Shown in pieces: positions 16,443-25,678 of a stretch of 35,471 nt of DNA. Each line of letters opens with the position of its first letter. The first letter of the stretch is position 1. This DNA is from Sandaracinaceae bacterium (GTDB lineage Bacteria > Myxococcota_A > Polyangia > Polyangiales > JAFGIB01), in assembly GCA_017881055.1 (NCBI GenBank), contig JADGRF010000046.1, positions 1 to 35,471 on the forward strand, given 5' to 3'. The translations under genes and the position numbers were made by a program. Under the pieces are notes generated by a model, which searched no databases, was not told the origin of the DNA, and was given only the letters and a program-made list of their open reading frames with translations.

Positions 16443-16480
16443 GCTGGCTCGCTCATGCGTGCAGCCGGTGGCCTGCCCCG

Positions 16481-16600
16481 GGTGCGCTCGCGGTGGAGAT
16501 CAGCGCGGCGGACGCGCAGCGACTCGATCGGATCCTGCCGCCTGGAGCGGCGGCAGGTCTGCGTTATCCGCAGGCGTCGATGGGCAGCGTGAATCGATGA
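16481..16600 (+). pseudogene. 3' remnant of an aldo/keto reductase gene
   Basis: The frame ending at TGA 16598-16600 encodes GALAVEISAADAQRLDRILP followed by PGAAAGLRYPQASMGSVNR. This is the characteristic C-terminus of one aldo/keto reductase group, where a ...LPPGAAAGxRYPxAxMxxVNR ending is usual. Only about 40 of the usual ~325 residues remain. Upstream the frame runs into the FHA gene without family resemblance, so the rest of the gene has been lost, probably when the ATPase/FHA operon came to lie beside it. It is not expected to be expressed as an enzyme. Confidence 0.75.
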
Positions 16601-16604
16601 GGCT

Positions 16605-17402
16605 ATGCTCGGCCACGCAATGACCGGCTCGCTGCTCACGGCTACCGATGCGCCTGCGTTTCGGCTGGAGCGTCCGTTAGGCAGCTCGCCGTACCTCTTG
16701 GTGTGTGACCACGCGAGCAATGCCCGGCCGGACAGGCTTGGAACCCTCGGGCTAGGCTACGAGGCGCTGTCGGCGCACGTCGCCTGGGACATCGGCATTG
16801 CGGGCGTCGCGCTGCGGTTGTCGCACGCACTTGATGCGTGTTGCGTGCTGCAGAGCTACTCGCGGCTGGTGATCGATTGCAATCGAGAGCCCGGCACGGT
16901 GCAGTCGATCGTCACGCTCAGCGAGCGCACGGAGATTCCGGGCAACCGCGAGCTGTCCGCGCTCGATCGTGAGCTGCGGGAACGGGAGATCTTCGCGCCC
17001 TACCACGGGTGCATCAGCGAACAGCTCGATCGGCGCACGGCTCAGCACGTGCCCACGCTGTTTTGCTCGCTGCACAGCTTCACGCCGAGCTATCTCGGTG
17101 TGAGTCGTCCTTGGCATGCGGCCGTGCTCTACGACCGCGATCCGCGCCTCGCCCACGCGCTGCGCGCCGAGCTGCGCGAAGAGCCGGGCCTCGTGATCGG
17201 CGACAACGAGCCGTACTCCGTCAGCGACGCCACGGACTACACGGTGATCGTGCATGCCGAGCGGCGCGGAGTGCCGTATCTGGAGATCGAAATCAGACAG
17301 GACCTGATCGCGGATGAAGCCGGGCAAGCGGTTTGGGCCGAGCGTCTGGGGCGCCTTCTGCCCACGTTGATCGCCAGCGTGCGGCCGGTCACGCCGCGTT
17401 GA
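16605..17402 (+). CDS. N-formylglutamate amidohydrolase family protein
   Basis: The 265-residue product has the family's conserved blocks in order: LVCDHASNARP, HVAWDIG, RLVIDCNREP, LFCSLHSFTP and EIRQDLI. The Asp-His pair in CDHASN and the Glu in EIEIRQD are the likely metal ligands by family knowledge. Members hydrolyse N-formylglutamate in histidine degradation (HutG) or related N-acyl amino acids. No other hut gene is in the window, so the physiological substrate is open. The ATG at 16605 is close behind GATGAGG; an ATG at 16620 in frame is an equally possible start. The gene ends one base before the convergent transglutaminase gene. Confidence 0.85.
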   Translation: MLGHAMTGSLLTATDAPAFRLERPLGSSPYLLVCDHASNARPDRLGTLGLGYEALSAHVAWDIGIAGVALRLSHALDACCVLQSYSRLVIDCNREPGTVQSIVTLSERTEIPGNRELSALDRELREREIFAPYHGCISEQLDRRTAQHVPTLFCSLHSFTPSYLGVSRPWHAAVLYDRDPRLAHALRAELREEPGLVIGDNEPYSVSDATDYTVIVHAERRGVPYLEIEIRQDLIADEAGQAVWAERLGRLLPTLIASVRPVTPR

Positions 17403-17403
17403 T

Positions 17404-18234
17404 TCACGCCGCGTTAACCGCAACGCCGTTGCGGAGCTCGTCGGTCCAGACTTTGAACGACTCGAGGGTGTTGGGGCCGAAGCTCGTGGTGATGGCCACG
17501 TCAGCTGCATCGCGACCGCGTGCGATCAGGATGCGGCCGATGCGCGGCGCGTTGTTGCGCGGATCGAACACGTACCAGCCGCCATCGAGGTAGGCCTCGA
17601 ACCAGCCGGCGAAGTCCATCTCGGCGTAGGGAGGCGGTAAGCCGATGTCGCCGAGATAGCCGGTGCAGTAGCGCGCCGGAATGTTCAAGCACCTGCAGAA
17701 CGCGACCGCGAGGTGCGCGTAGTCGCGGCACACGCCGCGCCGTTCGTGGAACACCTGAAACGCGCTCTTGGTAGGGCTGGCGTGCTGGTAACCGAACGTG
17801 ATGTGGTCGTGGACGAAGTTGCAGATGGCTTGCACGCGTGCGTAGCCGAGCGGCGCGTTGCCGAACAGCCGCCAGGCAGTTTCGGAGAGCAGGTCGGTCT
17901 CGCAGTAGCGGCTGCCGAGCAGGAACGTGAGCGTGTCCTCTGGCAGGCTTTGCAGCGTGAGTTGCTGCGCGCTCGGATTGGCGAGGTCGATGTTGCCGGT
18001 GTCGTTGACGATGGCGTCCGCGGTCAAGCGTGTGCGTCCCGCGGGCAAGACGATGCGCGTGCACCAGTTGCCGAACGGATCGCGGTACGCGGAGAACGGC
18101 ACAGTGGGCTGCACGACGAGGTGATCCGGTCGCACTAGATCGGAGACGCGGCTGTAGTGGATGCCAAGCATCAGCAGCATCGGCGTCGGCTGCGGACAGG
18201 AGTAGACGAGCTCGTAGCCGACGCGGATTTGCAT
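17404..18234 (-). CDS. Transglutaminase-like (COG1305) protein
   Basis: The 276-residue protein has a bacterial transglutaminase N-domain of beta strands and a transglutaminase-core with catalytic Cys169 in RRGVCRDYAHLAVAFCRCL, then MDFAGWFEAYLDGGWYVFDP with Asp224 and a conserved tail RIGRILIARGRDAADVAI. In the classical core a His stands two residues before the Trp (HAW); here that position is Ala209. So either this subfamily uses another residue or activity is altered. Relatives are cytoplasmic cysteine-protease or transglutaminase-like proteins of unclear substrate. AAGGAA precedes the ATG at 18234. It is divergent from the RIO kinase gene, with 131 bases between. Confidence 0.85.
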   Translation of the reverse strand: MQIRVGYELVYSCPQPTPMLLMLGIHYSRVSDLVRPDHLVVQPTVPFSAYRDPFGNWCTRIVLPAGRTRLTADAIVNDTGNIDLANPSAQQLTLQSLPEDTLTFLLGSRYCETDLLSETAWRLFGNAPLGYARVQAICNFVHDHITFGYQHASPTKSAFQVFHERRGVCRDYAHLAVAFCRCLNIPARYCTGYLGDIGLPPPYAEMDFAGWFEAYLDGGWYVFDPRNNAPRIGRILIARGRDAADVAITTSFGPNTLESFKVWTDELRNGVAVNAA

Positions 18235-18365
18235 CTCGTTTCCTTAACACGCCCGCCGGCCGTTGTTTGTAGCAATTTCCGTAGATCGACCACGAGGCTG
18301 CGTCGACATGCGCGAGAAACACTCGACGCGGGTTGTGTAGCTGCTACGGTGGGGCGGAATTCAAT

Positions 18366-19280
18366 ATGCGCATGCCGGACCGCTTAGTTTCACTCGTCGA
18401 CCAAGGCATCATCGAGCGCGTGCTGCGCCCGCTGATGAGCGGGAAAGAAGCCCAGGTCTACCTAGTGATGTCGGGCGGCGAGCAGCGCGTTGCGAAGGTA
18501 TACAAGGAGTCGCAGGACCGTACGTTCAAGCAGCGCGCCGAGTACACCGAGGGGCGTAGCGTACGAAACAGCCGCGACCAACGCGCCATGGGCAAGCGCT
18601 CACGGCACGGGCGCGAGCAGGATGAAGCCGCGTGGCGTACCGCCGAGGTCGACATGATCTACCGGCTGCGCGACGCCGGTGTGTGCGTGCCGAAGCCTCA
18701 CAACTTCGTCGACGGCGTGCTGATCATGCAGCTGGTCACCGACGCGGAAGGCAATCCGGCGCCGCGCTTGGGTGACTTGCGCTTCGAGCGCGAGCAGGCC
18801 TCGAAGATCTTCCAGCACGTGCTGCGTGAAGTCGTGCGCATGCTCTGCGCGGGCGTGGTGCACGGCGATCTCTCGGACTTCAACGTGCTGCTCGGCAAGG
18901 ATGGCCCGGTCATCATCGACTTCCCGCAGGCCGTGAATGCGTCGAGCAACCAGAACGCACGCAAGCTGCTCTTGCGCGACGTGGACAACTTGCATCGCTT
19001 CTTGGCGCAGTGGAGCGCCGGCCCGCAGCCGAACCAAGCACGCAATGCAGCGCCGCCGCCGTATGCCCAGGAGATGTGGCAGCTCTACGAACGCGGTGAG
19101 CTGACGCCCGATTCACGGCTCGGCGGTCGCTACCGGCCCTCGGAGAAGCAGGCCGATACCAAGGGCGTGTTGGCGCTGATCGGCGAGGCGGAGGCCGACG
19201 AGCGCAAGCGTCGTGAGCGCACCCCGACGTATGCGCCGGCGCGCAAGCCGACGCGGTTCAGTGGTAAGGCGCGGCGTTAG
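18366..19280 (+). CDS. RIO-type atypical protein kinase
   Basis: The 304-residue protein matches RIO1-like kinases. It has a Gly-poor nucleotide loop SGKEAQVY (26-32), a Lys in RVAKVYKE, the catalytic loop HGDLSDFNVLL at 166-176, and the metal-binding IIDFPQAV at 183-190 in place of DFG. The N-terminal helical part and a Lys/Arg-rich C-terminal tail flank the domain. In eukaryotes and archaea RIO kinases act in small ribosomal subunit maturation; bacterial members are poorly understood. The ATG at 18366 is preceded by GGGGCGGA. ATG at 18372 is an alternative, and the extension from 18333 lacks homology. It is convergent with the RND gene, 22 bases apart. Confidence 0.9.
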   Translation: MRMPDRLVSLVDQGIIERVLRPLMSGKEAQVYLVMSGGEQRVAKVYKESQDRTFKQRAEYTEGRSVRNSRDQRAMGKRSRHGREQDEAAWRTAEVDMIYRLRDAGVCVPKPHNFVDGVLIMQLVTDAEGNPAPRLGDLRFEREQASKIFQHVLREVVRMLCAGVVHGDLSDFNVLLGKDGPVIIDFPQAVNASSNQNARKLLLRDVDNLHRFLAQWSAGPQPNQARNAAPPPYAQEMWQLYERGELTPDSRLGGRYRPSEKQADTKGVLALIGEAEADERKRRERTPTYAPARKPTRFSGKARR

Positions 19281-19302
19281 CTGCGCACCTGCGCGAATCG
19301 GC

Positions 19303-22300
19303 TCACTCCGCCGCGGCCAGCTCTGCGCTCCCGGAAGGTGCGTTCGCCGCCCGCTCGCCCGCGCGGCCCTCGTGATGCTCCTTGGCGATCAGCACATAGA
19401 TCGCCGGCAACACCAGCAGCGTGAACAGCGTGCCGATCGCCATGCCGGACACGATCACGATGCCGATGCTGTTGCGCGCGGCGGCGCCCGCGCCGGTCAC
19501 GAGCGTGAGCGGGAAGTGACCGAGCACGGTGGCGAGGCTGGTCATGAGCACCGGCCGCAGGCGTGTGGCAGCTGCTTCGGCCACGGCATCGACCTTCGAG
19601 GCGCCGCGGCGCTGCACCTCGTTGGCGAACTCGACGATCAGGATGCCGTTCTTCGCGACCAGGCCCACCAGCGTGACCAGGCCCACCTGCGCGTAGATGT
19701 TGAACGTGGTGGTGAACGAGTCGGTGAAGGAGTGGATGTTCGGGTTCGGCATCTTCAGGAACATGAAGATGAACGAGCCGAAGATCGCCAAGGGTACAGA
19801 GCCGAGCAGGATCACCAAGGGATCGCGGAACGAATTGAACTGCGCCGCCAGCACCAGGAAGATCAGGATCACCGCCAGCGCGAACGAGCCGAGGAAGGTG
19901 TTGCCCTCGGAGCGCAGCTGACGCGACTCTCCGGTGTAGTCGACGCCGTAGCCCTGCGGAAGAATGGCGTGGGCCTCGTTTTCGAGCAGGTCGAGCGCCG
20001 TGCCGAGCGGCAGAAAGCTCACGCCGCTCAGCTTCACCGCGTTCAGCTGCTGGAAGCGCCCGAGCGCGCGCGGCACGACTTGGTTCTCGATCGTCGCGAT
20101 CGTGCCGAGTGAGACCAGCTGACCCTTCGGCCCGCTGATCTTCAGGTCTTTCAGCTGCTCGGGGTTCAGGCGCTGCGCACGCTCCAGCTGCGGGATCACC
20201 TTGTAGCTGCGACCGCCGATGTTGAAGCGGTTCACGAAGTTGCCGCCGACCGCGGCGCCGAGATCGCTGCCGACCTGCTGCATGCTCAGGCCGAGCGCGG
20301 CGACCTTGTCGCGATCGATCACGAACTTGGCCTGCGGCTGATCGATCTTGGTGTCGATGTTCAGCATGATGAACTTGCCGGTCTTCATCGCGCTGGCTTG
20401 CAGCTGCTTGGCGAAGTCCAGGATCTTGTCGGGCTCGGCCGTAGACGAGAGCACGACCTCGATCGGGAAGGTACCGCCGCCGGGCAGCGCGGGCGGAAGC
20501 ACCGGGAACATGGTGATGCCGGCGAGCGTGCCGAGCTTCTGCTGCACCTCGGGCAGGATCTTGTAGATGGTGCGCTTGCGATCCTGCCAAGGCTTGACGA
20601 CCAGGCCCCCGAAGCCGCTGTTCGGGAACGTGATCTGGAACGTGTACGCCGCTTCCTTCACGCCCATCAGCAGCTGGTTGGCCTTCTGCGCGTAGCGGAT
20701 GGTGTCGTCTACCGTCGAGTTGGCGGGCGCATCCACGATCGGCGCGAAGATCACGCCTTGGTCTTCGACCGGCGCGAGCTCCTTGGCCGCGAACATGAAC
20801 ATCGGCGCGGTGAGCAGCGAGAGCACCACCCAGACGGTGTACACGGCGGGGCGCGTGTTGAGCGTGGCGCGCAGCACGTGCGTGTAGGCGAGCTTGATGC
20901 GCTCGAAGCCGCTGTTGATGTGCGCTACCAGCCAGCTCTGCTCGTGGCCGGGCTTGAGCAGGCTCGCGGCCATCATCGGCGAGAGCGTGAGCGCGACGAT
21001 GCCGGAGATCATGACGGCGCCGGCGAGCGTGAACGCGAACTCGCGGAACAGCGCGCCCGTCAGGCCACCTTGCAGCGCGATCGGCGTGTACACCGCGGCC
21101 AGGGTGATCGTCATCGCCACGATCGGTCCACCCAGCTCGCGCGCGCCTTGCAGGGCGGCTTCACGCGGGGTCTTGCCCTGGCGGATGTGCCGCTCGACGT
21201 TCTCGACCACGACGATCGCGTCGTCGACCACGATACCGACCGACAGCACGATCGCCAGCAGTGTGAGCAGGTTGATCGTGAAGCCGAACAGCTGCATCAG
21301 GAACACGGCGCCGATCAGCGACACGGGGATCGCCACGACCGGCACGAGCGCAGAGCGCAGCGTGCCCAGGAACATGAAGATCACGAAGATCACGATCAGC
21401 AGGGTCTCTCCGAGCGTCTTTTCGACCTCGTCGATTGCGCCGCGGATGTACGCCGTGCCGTCGAAAGCCACGCGACCCGAAAGGCCGGTGGGCAGGTCGG
21501 CCTGCAGCGCCTTCATCTCTTTCTGGACGCGCTCGATCACGTCCAGCGCGTTCGCGTTCGGCAGCACGTAGATGCCGATGAACACGGCGGTCTGGCCGGT
21601 GAAGCGCACCTCGGAGTCGTAGTTCTCGGCGCCGAGCACGACGTCGGCGATGTCTTCGAGGCGAACCACGCTATCGCCTTCTTGGCGCACGATCAGCCGC
21701 TTGAAGTCTTCGACCGACTGCAGGTCGGTGTCCGCGGTCAGGTTCACCTGAATGAGCGAGCCCTTGGTCTTGCCGAGCGCGGACAGGTAGTTGTTCGCGG
21801 CCAGAGCCTGACGCACTTGGCTCGGACTGACGTTGAACGACGCCATGCGCTCGGGCTTGAGCCAGATGCGCATGGCGAACGTGCGGCCGCCGAGGATCTC
21901 CGCGCGCTGCACGCCGGGCAGGGCGGTCAAGCGCGGCTGCACGGCGCGCACGAGGTAGTCGGTGATCTCGTTCTGCTGCAGGATGTTCGACGTGAAGCTG
22001 AGGTACGCGGAGGCGAACTGGCTGTCGGCCGACTCGATGTTGATGATCGGGACTTCGGCCTCGGGCGGCAGGTCGCCGCGCACCTGATCGACCTTGGAGC
22101 TGATCTCGGAGAGCGCCTTGTTCGCGTCGTAGTTGAGCTTCAGGCGCGCGCTGATGATGGAGACGCTCTCGGCGCTCTGCGACTCGATGTAGTCGATGCC
22201 GTCGGCCGCCGCGATCACGCGCTCGAGCGGCGCGCTCAGAAAGCCGCGCACCAGCTCGGGGCTCGCACCGACGTAGGTCGTGGTGACCTTGATCGTGGAG

Positions 22301-22425
22301 TTCTCGCTGCGCGGATACTGCCGCACGTTGAGCGAGCGGACCGCCTGCAGGCCGGCGATCAGGATCACCAGGTTGATCACGATCGCGAGCACGGGTCTGC
22401 GAATGAAGAGATCGGTGAGCTTCAT
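19303..22425 (-). CDS. RND efflux permease, HAE1 (AcrB/MexB-like) family
   Basis: The 1040-residue inner-membrane protein has the standard RND layout: a first helix after MKLTDLFIRRP, a large periplasmic loop, six helices, a second periplasmic loop and six more helices. The proton-relay motif GIVVDDAIVVVEN is intact in the fourth helix, and PALPGGGTFPIEVVL and GLVAKNGILIVEFANE match the hydrophobe-efflux members. With the membrane fusion protein just upstream it would pump drugs or other amphiphiles out using proton flow, through a TolC-type channel. No channel gene is directly attached; the one at 29880 belongs to the neighbouring operon and could be shared. AGG at nine bases before the ATG fits the start. 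It lies 13 bases behind its fusion-protein gene. Confidence 0.93.
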   Translation of the reverse strand: MKLTDLFIRRPVLAIVINLVILIAGLQAVRSLNVRQYPRSENSTIKVTTTYVGASPELVRGFLSAPLERVIAAADGIDYIESQSAESVSIISARLKLNYDANKALSEISSKVDQVRGDLPPEAEVPIINIESADSQFASAYLSFTSNILQQNEITDYLVRAVQPRLTALPGVQRAEILGGRTFAMRIWLKPERMASFNVSPSQVRQALAANNYLSALGKTKGSLIQVNLTADTDLQSVEDFKRLIVRQEGDSVVRLEDIADVVLGAENYDSEVRFTGQTAVFIGIYVLPNANALDVIERVQKEMKALQADLPTGLSGRVAFDGTAYIRGAIDEVEKTLGETLLIVIFVIFMFLGTLRSALVPVVAIPVSLIGAVFLMQLFGFTINLLTLLAIVLSVGIVVDDAIVVVENVERHIRQGKTPREAALQGARELGGPIVAMTITLAAVYTPIALQGGLTGALFREFAFTLAGAVMISGIVALTLSPMMAASLLKPGHEQSWLVAHINSGFERIKLAYTHVLRATLNTRPAVYTVWVVLSLLTAPMFMFAAKELAPVEDQGVIFAPIVDAPANSTVDDTIRYAQKANQLLMGVKEAAYTFQITFPNSGFGGLVVKPWQDRKRTIYKILPEVQQKLGTLAGITMFPVLPPALPGGGTFPIEVVLSSTAEPDKILDFAKQLQASAMKTGKFIMLNIDTKIDQPQAKFVIDRDKVAALGLSMQQVGSDLGAAVGGNFVNRFNIGGRSYKVIPQLERAQRLNPEQLKDLKISGPKGQLVSLGTIATIENQVVPRALGRFQQLNAVKLSGVSFLPLGTALDLLENEAHAILPQGYGVDYTGESRQLRSEGNTFLGSFALAVILIFLVLAAQFNSFRDPLVILLGSVPLAIFGSFIFMFLKMPNPNIHSFTDSFTTTFNIYAQVGLVTLVGLVAKNGILIVEFANEVQRRGASKVDAVAEAAATRLRPVLMTSLATVLGHFPLTLVTGAGAAARNSIGIVIVSGMAIGTLFTLLVLPAIYVLIAKEHHEGRAGERAANAPSGSAELAAAE

Positions 22426-22438
22426 GATCGACCTGCGC

Positions 22439-23551
22439 TCAGTTGTCGCTGGGTTTTGGCGTGAGCGAGGTTTCGGGCGTGAGCTCGTTGTTGATCACGA
22501 CCGGTGTGCCGTTGCGCAGCTTGAACGCACCGGTCGTGACGATCGTGGTTCCAGCTGTCACACCCTTGGTGACCTCGACGAAGTCGCCGCGCCGCTCGCC
22601 CAAGCGCACGAAGGCTTGGCGCGCGGTCTTGCCATCTTTGGTGTCGTCGATCAGGAAGATCGAGTCTCCGTACGGCGCATAGATCACCGCGGTGGCCGGC
22701 ACCACGAGCACCGGTCGCGAGATCGGTTGTACCACCTGCACGTGCGTGAACATGCCCGGCCGCAGCTTGGCCTGTGGGTTGTCTAGCGTGGCGCGCAGCT
22801 GCACCGCGCGCGTGGCAATGTCGAGCGCGGGGCTGATCGCGGTGAGCACGCCTGCAAACTCTTCGCCGGGGAACGCGTCGCTCGTGACCTTGACCGGCAT
22901 GCCGGTCTTGAGCTCGGCCAGGCGCTGCTGCGGCAGCGTGAAGTCGACGTGAACAGGATCGAGCGCGAGCACCGAGTTGATCGGATCGCCGACGCTCAGG
23001 AACTGGCCCAGGTTGATCTCCCAGATGCCCAGGTGGCCGTCGAACGGCGCGCGGATCACACGCTTGCCGATCTGGACCTGGAGCAGCTGCACGTCCGCGC
23101 TGGTCTGCTTGGCCTTGGCGTCGGCGCCTTCCACTTCGGACTGCGAGATCGCCGCGCTGCCGCGCAAGGTCGAGATACGGGCTAGCGTGCTGCGGCCGAG
23201 CGCGGCGCTGGCCTCCGCCGATTGCAGCTGGGCTTGCTGAATCGAGGTGTCGAGCAGCACCAAGGCGTCCCCGGCTCGCACCGGTGTGCCCGACTCGAAC
23301 AGAATGCGCTTCACGATGCCGGCTACCTCGGCGTGCAGCTCGACACCGCGCACGGGCACCACGGTGCCCAAGGTTTCGAACGTGGGCTGCCACTTCTCCT
23401 GCGTGACGGTGGTCGTCGCGACCGTTGCCGGCGGTGGTTTCATGTCTGCCGCGTGGGCAGCCATGGTCTTGAATTGCGCGATCTTGGTGCCAGCGAGCGC
23501 CGCTGTTACCGCCAAGAGGCCGATTACCGTTAACACCACACGTTTGGACAT
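22439..23551 (-). CDS. RND periplasmic adaptor (membrane fusion protein)
   Basis: The 370-residue protein has an N-terminal hydrophobic anchor or signal (VVLTVIGLLAVTAALAG), a biotinyl-lipoyl half-motif (AEVAGIVKRILFESGTPVRA), a helical hairpin, the second lipoyl half (VIRAPFDGHLGIWEINLGQF), a beta-barrel and a membrane-proximal domain. This is the HlyD/AcrA-type periplasmic adaptor that joins the RND pump to the outer-membrane channel. It is the first gene of the pump pair and is separated from the FSH1-type gene upstream by 124 bases, where its own promoter is likely. No regulator of the TetR or MarR type is adjacent. Confidence 0.92.
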   Translation of the reverse strand: MSKRVVLTVIGLLAVTAALAGTKIAQFKTMAAHAADMKPPPATVATTTVTQEKWQPTFETLGTVVPVRGVELHAEVAGIVKRILFESGTPVRAGDALVLLDTSIQQAQLQSAEASAALGRSTLARISTLRGSAAISQSEVEGADAKAKQTSADVQLLQVQIGKRVIRAPFDGHLGIWEINLGQFLSVGDPINSVLALDPVHVDFTLPQQRLAELKTGMPVKVTSDAFPGEEFAGVLTAISPALDIATRAVQLRATLDNPQAKLRPGMFTHVQVVQPISRPVLVVPATAVIYAPYGDSIFLIDDTKDGKTARQAFVRLGERRGDFVEVTKGVTAGTTIVTTGAFKLRNGTPVVINNELTPETSLTPKPSDN

Positions 23552-23675
23552 GACGACTTATCCGAAAGCAACCCGCGCGGGGTGAGACGCGGCCGTTATG
23601 GAACTCAGACATGCGGACGGCAAGCGGTTCCGGTAGCCCGTTTTTGAAAAGGGGCGTGGGATACGGTCAAGCGCG

Positions 23676-24329
23676 TCACGCGGGGCTGTGGCGCCCGATG
23701 AAGTCGACGATGGCATCGGCCACGGGGCCGCGTGTGGGCACGATGTGCGGGCCTCGCCAGATCACCTGCTCGCGAGTGGTTGGGTCGAAGCACTCGAGCA
23801 GCAGCGGGCTCTGATCGACGGCGAACGGGTCGCGCTCGCCCCACACGTGCAGGGATGGCACGGCGATCGGCGCCTCGAAGAGCGGCGCCAGCAGCTCGGA
23901 GCGGGGCTTGCGACCTGCCACCAGCACGGCGAACGCGAGCTCGGGGAACTGCCCGTGGGCCGCCAGCGCACAGAGAGCTGCTGCCGCGATCGCGCCCTGA
24001 CTGAAGCCGAGCAGGCCGATGCGGCTATTGGAGGCGACGTGGGATGCGACGTGCGCCCGCAGCATGGCGAGCGACTCGGGCCAGCCGCGGTACTCGCGTC
24101 CGTCGTCAGTTGCATTCCAGAAGCAACGGTGCGGCGAGGGCGAGCGTTGTCCGTCCATGAGCGAAGACAGGCGCGCGACGTTCTCCTCGGAGCACTCGTG
24201 CGGTGCATCCGGGAAGGTCGACGAGATGCCAGACAAGCGCGCAGTGAGCTCGTGCAGGTGCTCCTCGAGCAAGGCGCCGTTTTGGGAGAAGCCGTGCAGG
24301 CAGACGAGTGTGGTCGTGGCCGTGATCAT
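23676..24329 (-). CDS. FSH1-family alpha/beta serine hydrolase
   Basis: The 217-residue protein has the alpha/beta-hydrolase features of the FSH1 (serine hydrolase) family: an early oxyanion loop LHGFSQNG (11-18), a TFPDAPHE segment, the nucleophile elbow GLLGFSQGAIAA with Ser110, a late acid in GERDPFAVDQ and a His in RGPHIVPT. It should cleave esters or thioesters in the cytoplasm; the substrate is unknown. The ATG at 24329 lies 29 bases after the MFS stop and the gene is transcribed with it, so it is the last gene of the efflux operon. The frame is open far upstream through the MFS gene, but that is the wrong frame of the transporter. Confidence 0.88.
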   Translation of the reverse strand: MITATTTLVCLHGFSQNGALLEEHLHELTARLSGISSTFPDAPHECSEENVARLSSLMDGQRSPSPHRCFWNATDDGREYRGWPESLAMLRAHVASHVASNSRIGLLGFSQGAIAAAALCALAAHGQFPELAFAVLVAGRKPRSELLAPLFEAPIAVPSLHVWGERDPFAVDQSPLLLECFDPTTREQVIWRGPHIVPTRGPVADAIVDFIGRHSPA

Positions 24330-24358
24330 GTCAGTGGTTTCCGGGAACGCACCCGCTC

Positions 24359-25654
24359 TTAGCCGATGCGGGGCGCGGATACCAGAGCTTGCTCCCGCCG
24401 GCGCACCCGGCGCTCGCACGCAGCGAGCGCGAACGGCAGGAGCACTCCGAGCGCGATCGACACCGAAGCCACCTGGGGCATGCCTGCGAGCTGGTGGTCC
24501 GGCAGCTCGGACAGCAAGTGCGACGACATGACCGCACCCAGCGCGGATGCCATGTGCTGCACGGCCGACTGCAGCGACATGAAGCGCGCACGCTCGTGCG
24601 CGGCGGGCACACGCGAGGCCACCGTGTTGAGCGAGACGCCGCGCAGCGCCATCGACGTCATGAACACGACGAAGATCACGAGCACGGGGATCATGCGCAG
24701 CTCGAAGATGAAGAGCGCGCTGAGCGCCGAGACGAAGAGCAGTGTGCCGATCAGCGCCATGAAGGCGGCGCCGAGTCGGTCCACGAAGCGCCCGACGAAT
24801 TGCACCGCGACGAAGCTGACACTGCCGCCGGCGAGATAGAGCAGGCCGAGGTGCTCGCGCGGGTAGCCGACGTTGTGCTGCAGATAGCCTGAGAGGTTCG
24901 GGATCACCGCGAAGCTCGCCATCATGACCGTGGCCGTGGCGGCGAGCGCGAGCAAGACCGTGGGCTCGCGCAGGAACACGAGCACGTGCAGGTTCTTCTT
25001 GGTGTGCACCGCATGCAGGTGCAACCTCAACGATGGCATCAGCACGACCGCGCTGCCCGCGACGAGCAAACCGAGCGCGGCGACCGCGAAGAATGGCAGG
25101 CGCCACGTGCCGAGGCGCGCGAGCTCGAGGCCGGCCGGTACGCCGAACACGGAGGCTACCGAGAACGCTGTCATGACCAGACCGAGCGCACGACCGCGGC
25201 GCGCCGCTGGGATGACGTCTGCGATGATCGAGAGCGAGAGCGAGGTGGCAGGGCCGCCAAACGCGCCAGCCAAGAGCCGCGCGAGCATGAGCGTGTGCAT
25301 GCCGCGCGCGAAGCCGCCTAGCGCTGTCGCGCTGACCAGGCCCAGCATCGCCACGGCGAGCGCTGGGCGCCGATCGAAGCGATCGAGAAAGCGCGAGCCG
25401 ATCAGGCCCGCGACTGCGGCCGCGGCCGTGTAGCTGCCGCCGATCACGCCGAGCGAGGACAGCGGGATGCCGAGATCCTTCGCGAAGTCCGGCCCGAGCG
25501 GCATCACGATCATGAAGTCGAGGATGTTGACGAACTGCACTGCGCTGACGAGGAACAAGAGGCGCGCCTCGGACACGCCCAGCGCTGCGACGGCCGGATT
25601 CTCGATCTCTGCGGGTGCTGCGGGCACGGAGGGTCCTGCGGGCGCGTCGTCCAT
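24359..25654 (-). CDS. MFS transporter, drug:proton antiporter-like
   Basis: The 431-residue product is a typical 12-helix major facilitator. It has an acidic cytoplasmic N-terminus, NILDFMIVMPLGPDFAKDLG in helix 1, a loop 2-3 motif A variant GSRFLDRFDRRPA, LARLLAGAFGGPATSLSLSI in helix 4, and a second motif-A-like loop GRFVDRLG in the C-terminal half. The group includes drug and sugar efflux proteins, so export of a small molecule from the cytoplasm is expected. It starts 24 bases after the RND stop and is followed 29 bases later by the hydrolase gene, indicating one operon. Confidence 0.9.
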   Translation of the reverse strand: MDDAPAGPSVPAAPAEIENPAVAALGVSEARLLFLVSAVQFVNILDFMIVMPLGPDFAKDLGIPLSSLGVIGGSYTAAAAVAGLIGSRFLDRFDRRPALAVAMLGLVSATALGGFARGMHTLMLARLLAGAFGGPATSLSLSIIADVIPAARRGRALGLVMTAFSVASVFGVPAGLELARLGTWRLPFFAVAALGLLVAGSAVVLMPSLRLHLHAVHTKKNLHVLVFLREPTVLLALAATATVMMASFAVIPNLSGYLQHNVGYPREHLGLLYLAGGSVSFVAVQFVGRFVDRLGAAFMALIGTLLFVSALSALFIFELRMIPVLVIFVVFMTSMALRGVSLNTVASRVPAAHERARFMSLQSAVQHMASALGAVMSSHLLSELPDHQLAGMPQVASVSIALGVLLPFALAACERRVRRREQALVSAPRIG

Positions 25655-25678
25655 CGGGCCGGCTGCGAAGATAGCGCG

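Noticed and set aside
20398..22464. 688-codon open frame on the plus strand, antisense to the HAE1 RND gene
   Set aside because: Its product is rich in Arg, His, Asp and Gln without domains, as expected from the antisense of GC-rich codons; the minus strand encodes a clear RND permease.
23630..23658. Inverted AT-rich repeat as terminator of the hydrolase gene
   Set aside because: It has a central mismatch, a loop of about two bases and no T tract in the right direction.
23645..23672. Possible promoter (TTGACC on the minus strand at 23670-23665) upstream of the adaptor gene
   Set aside because: The matching -10 (TCAAAA) agrees at only three of six positions, too weak to annotate.
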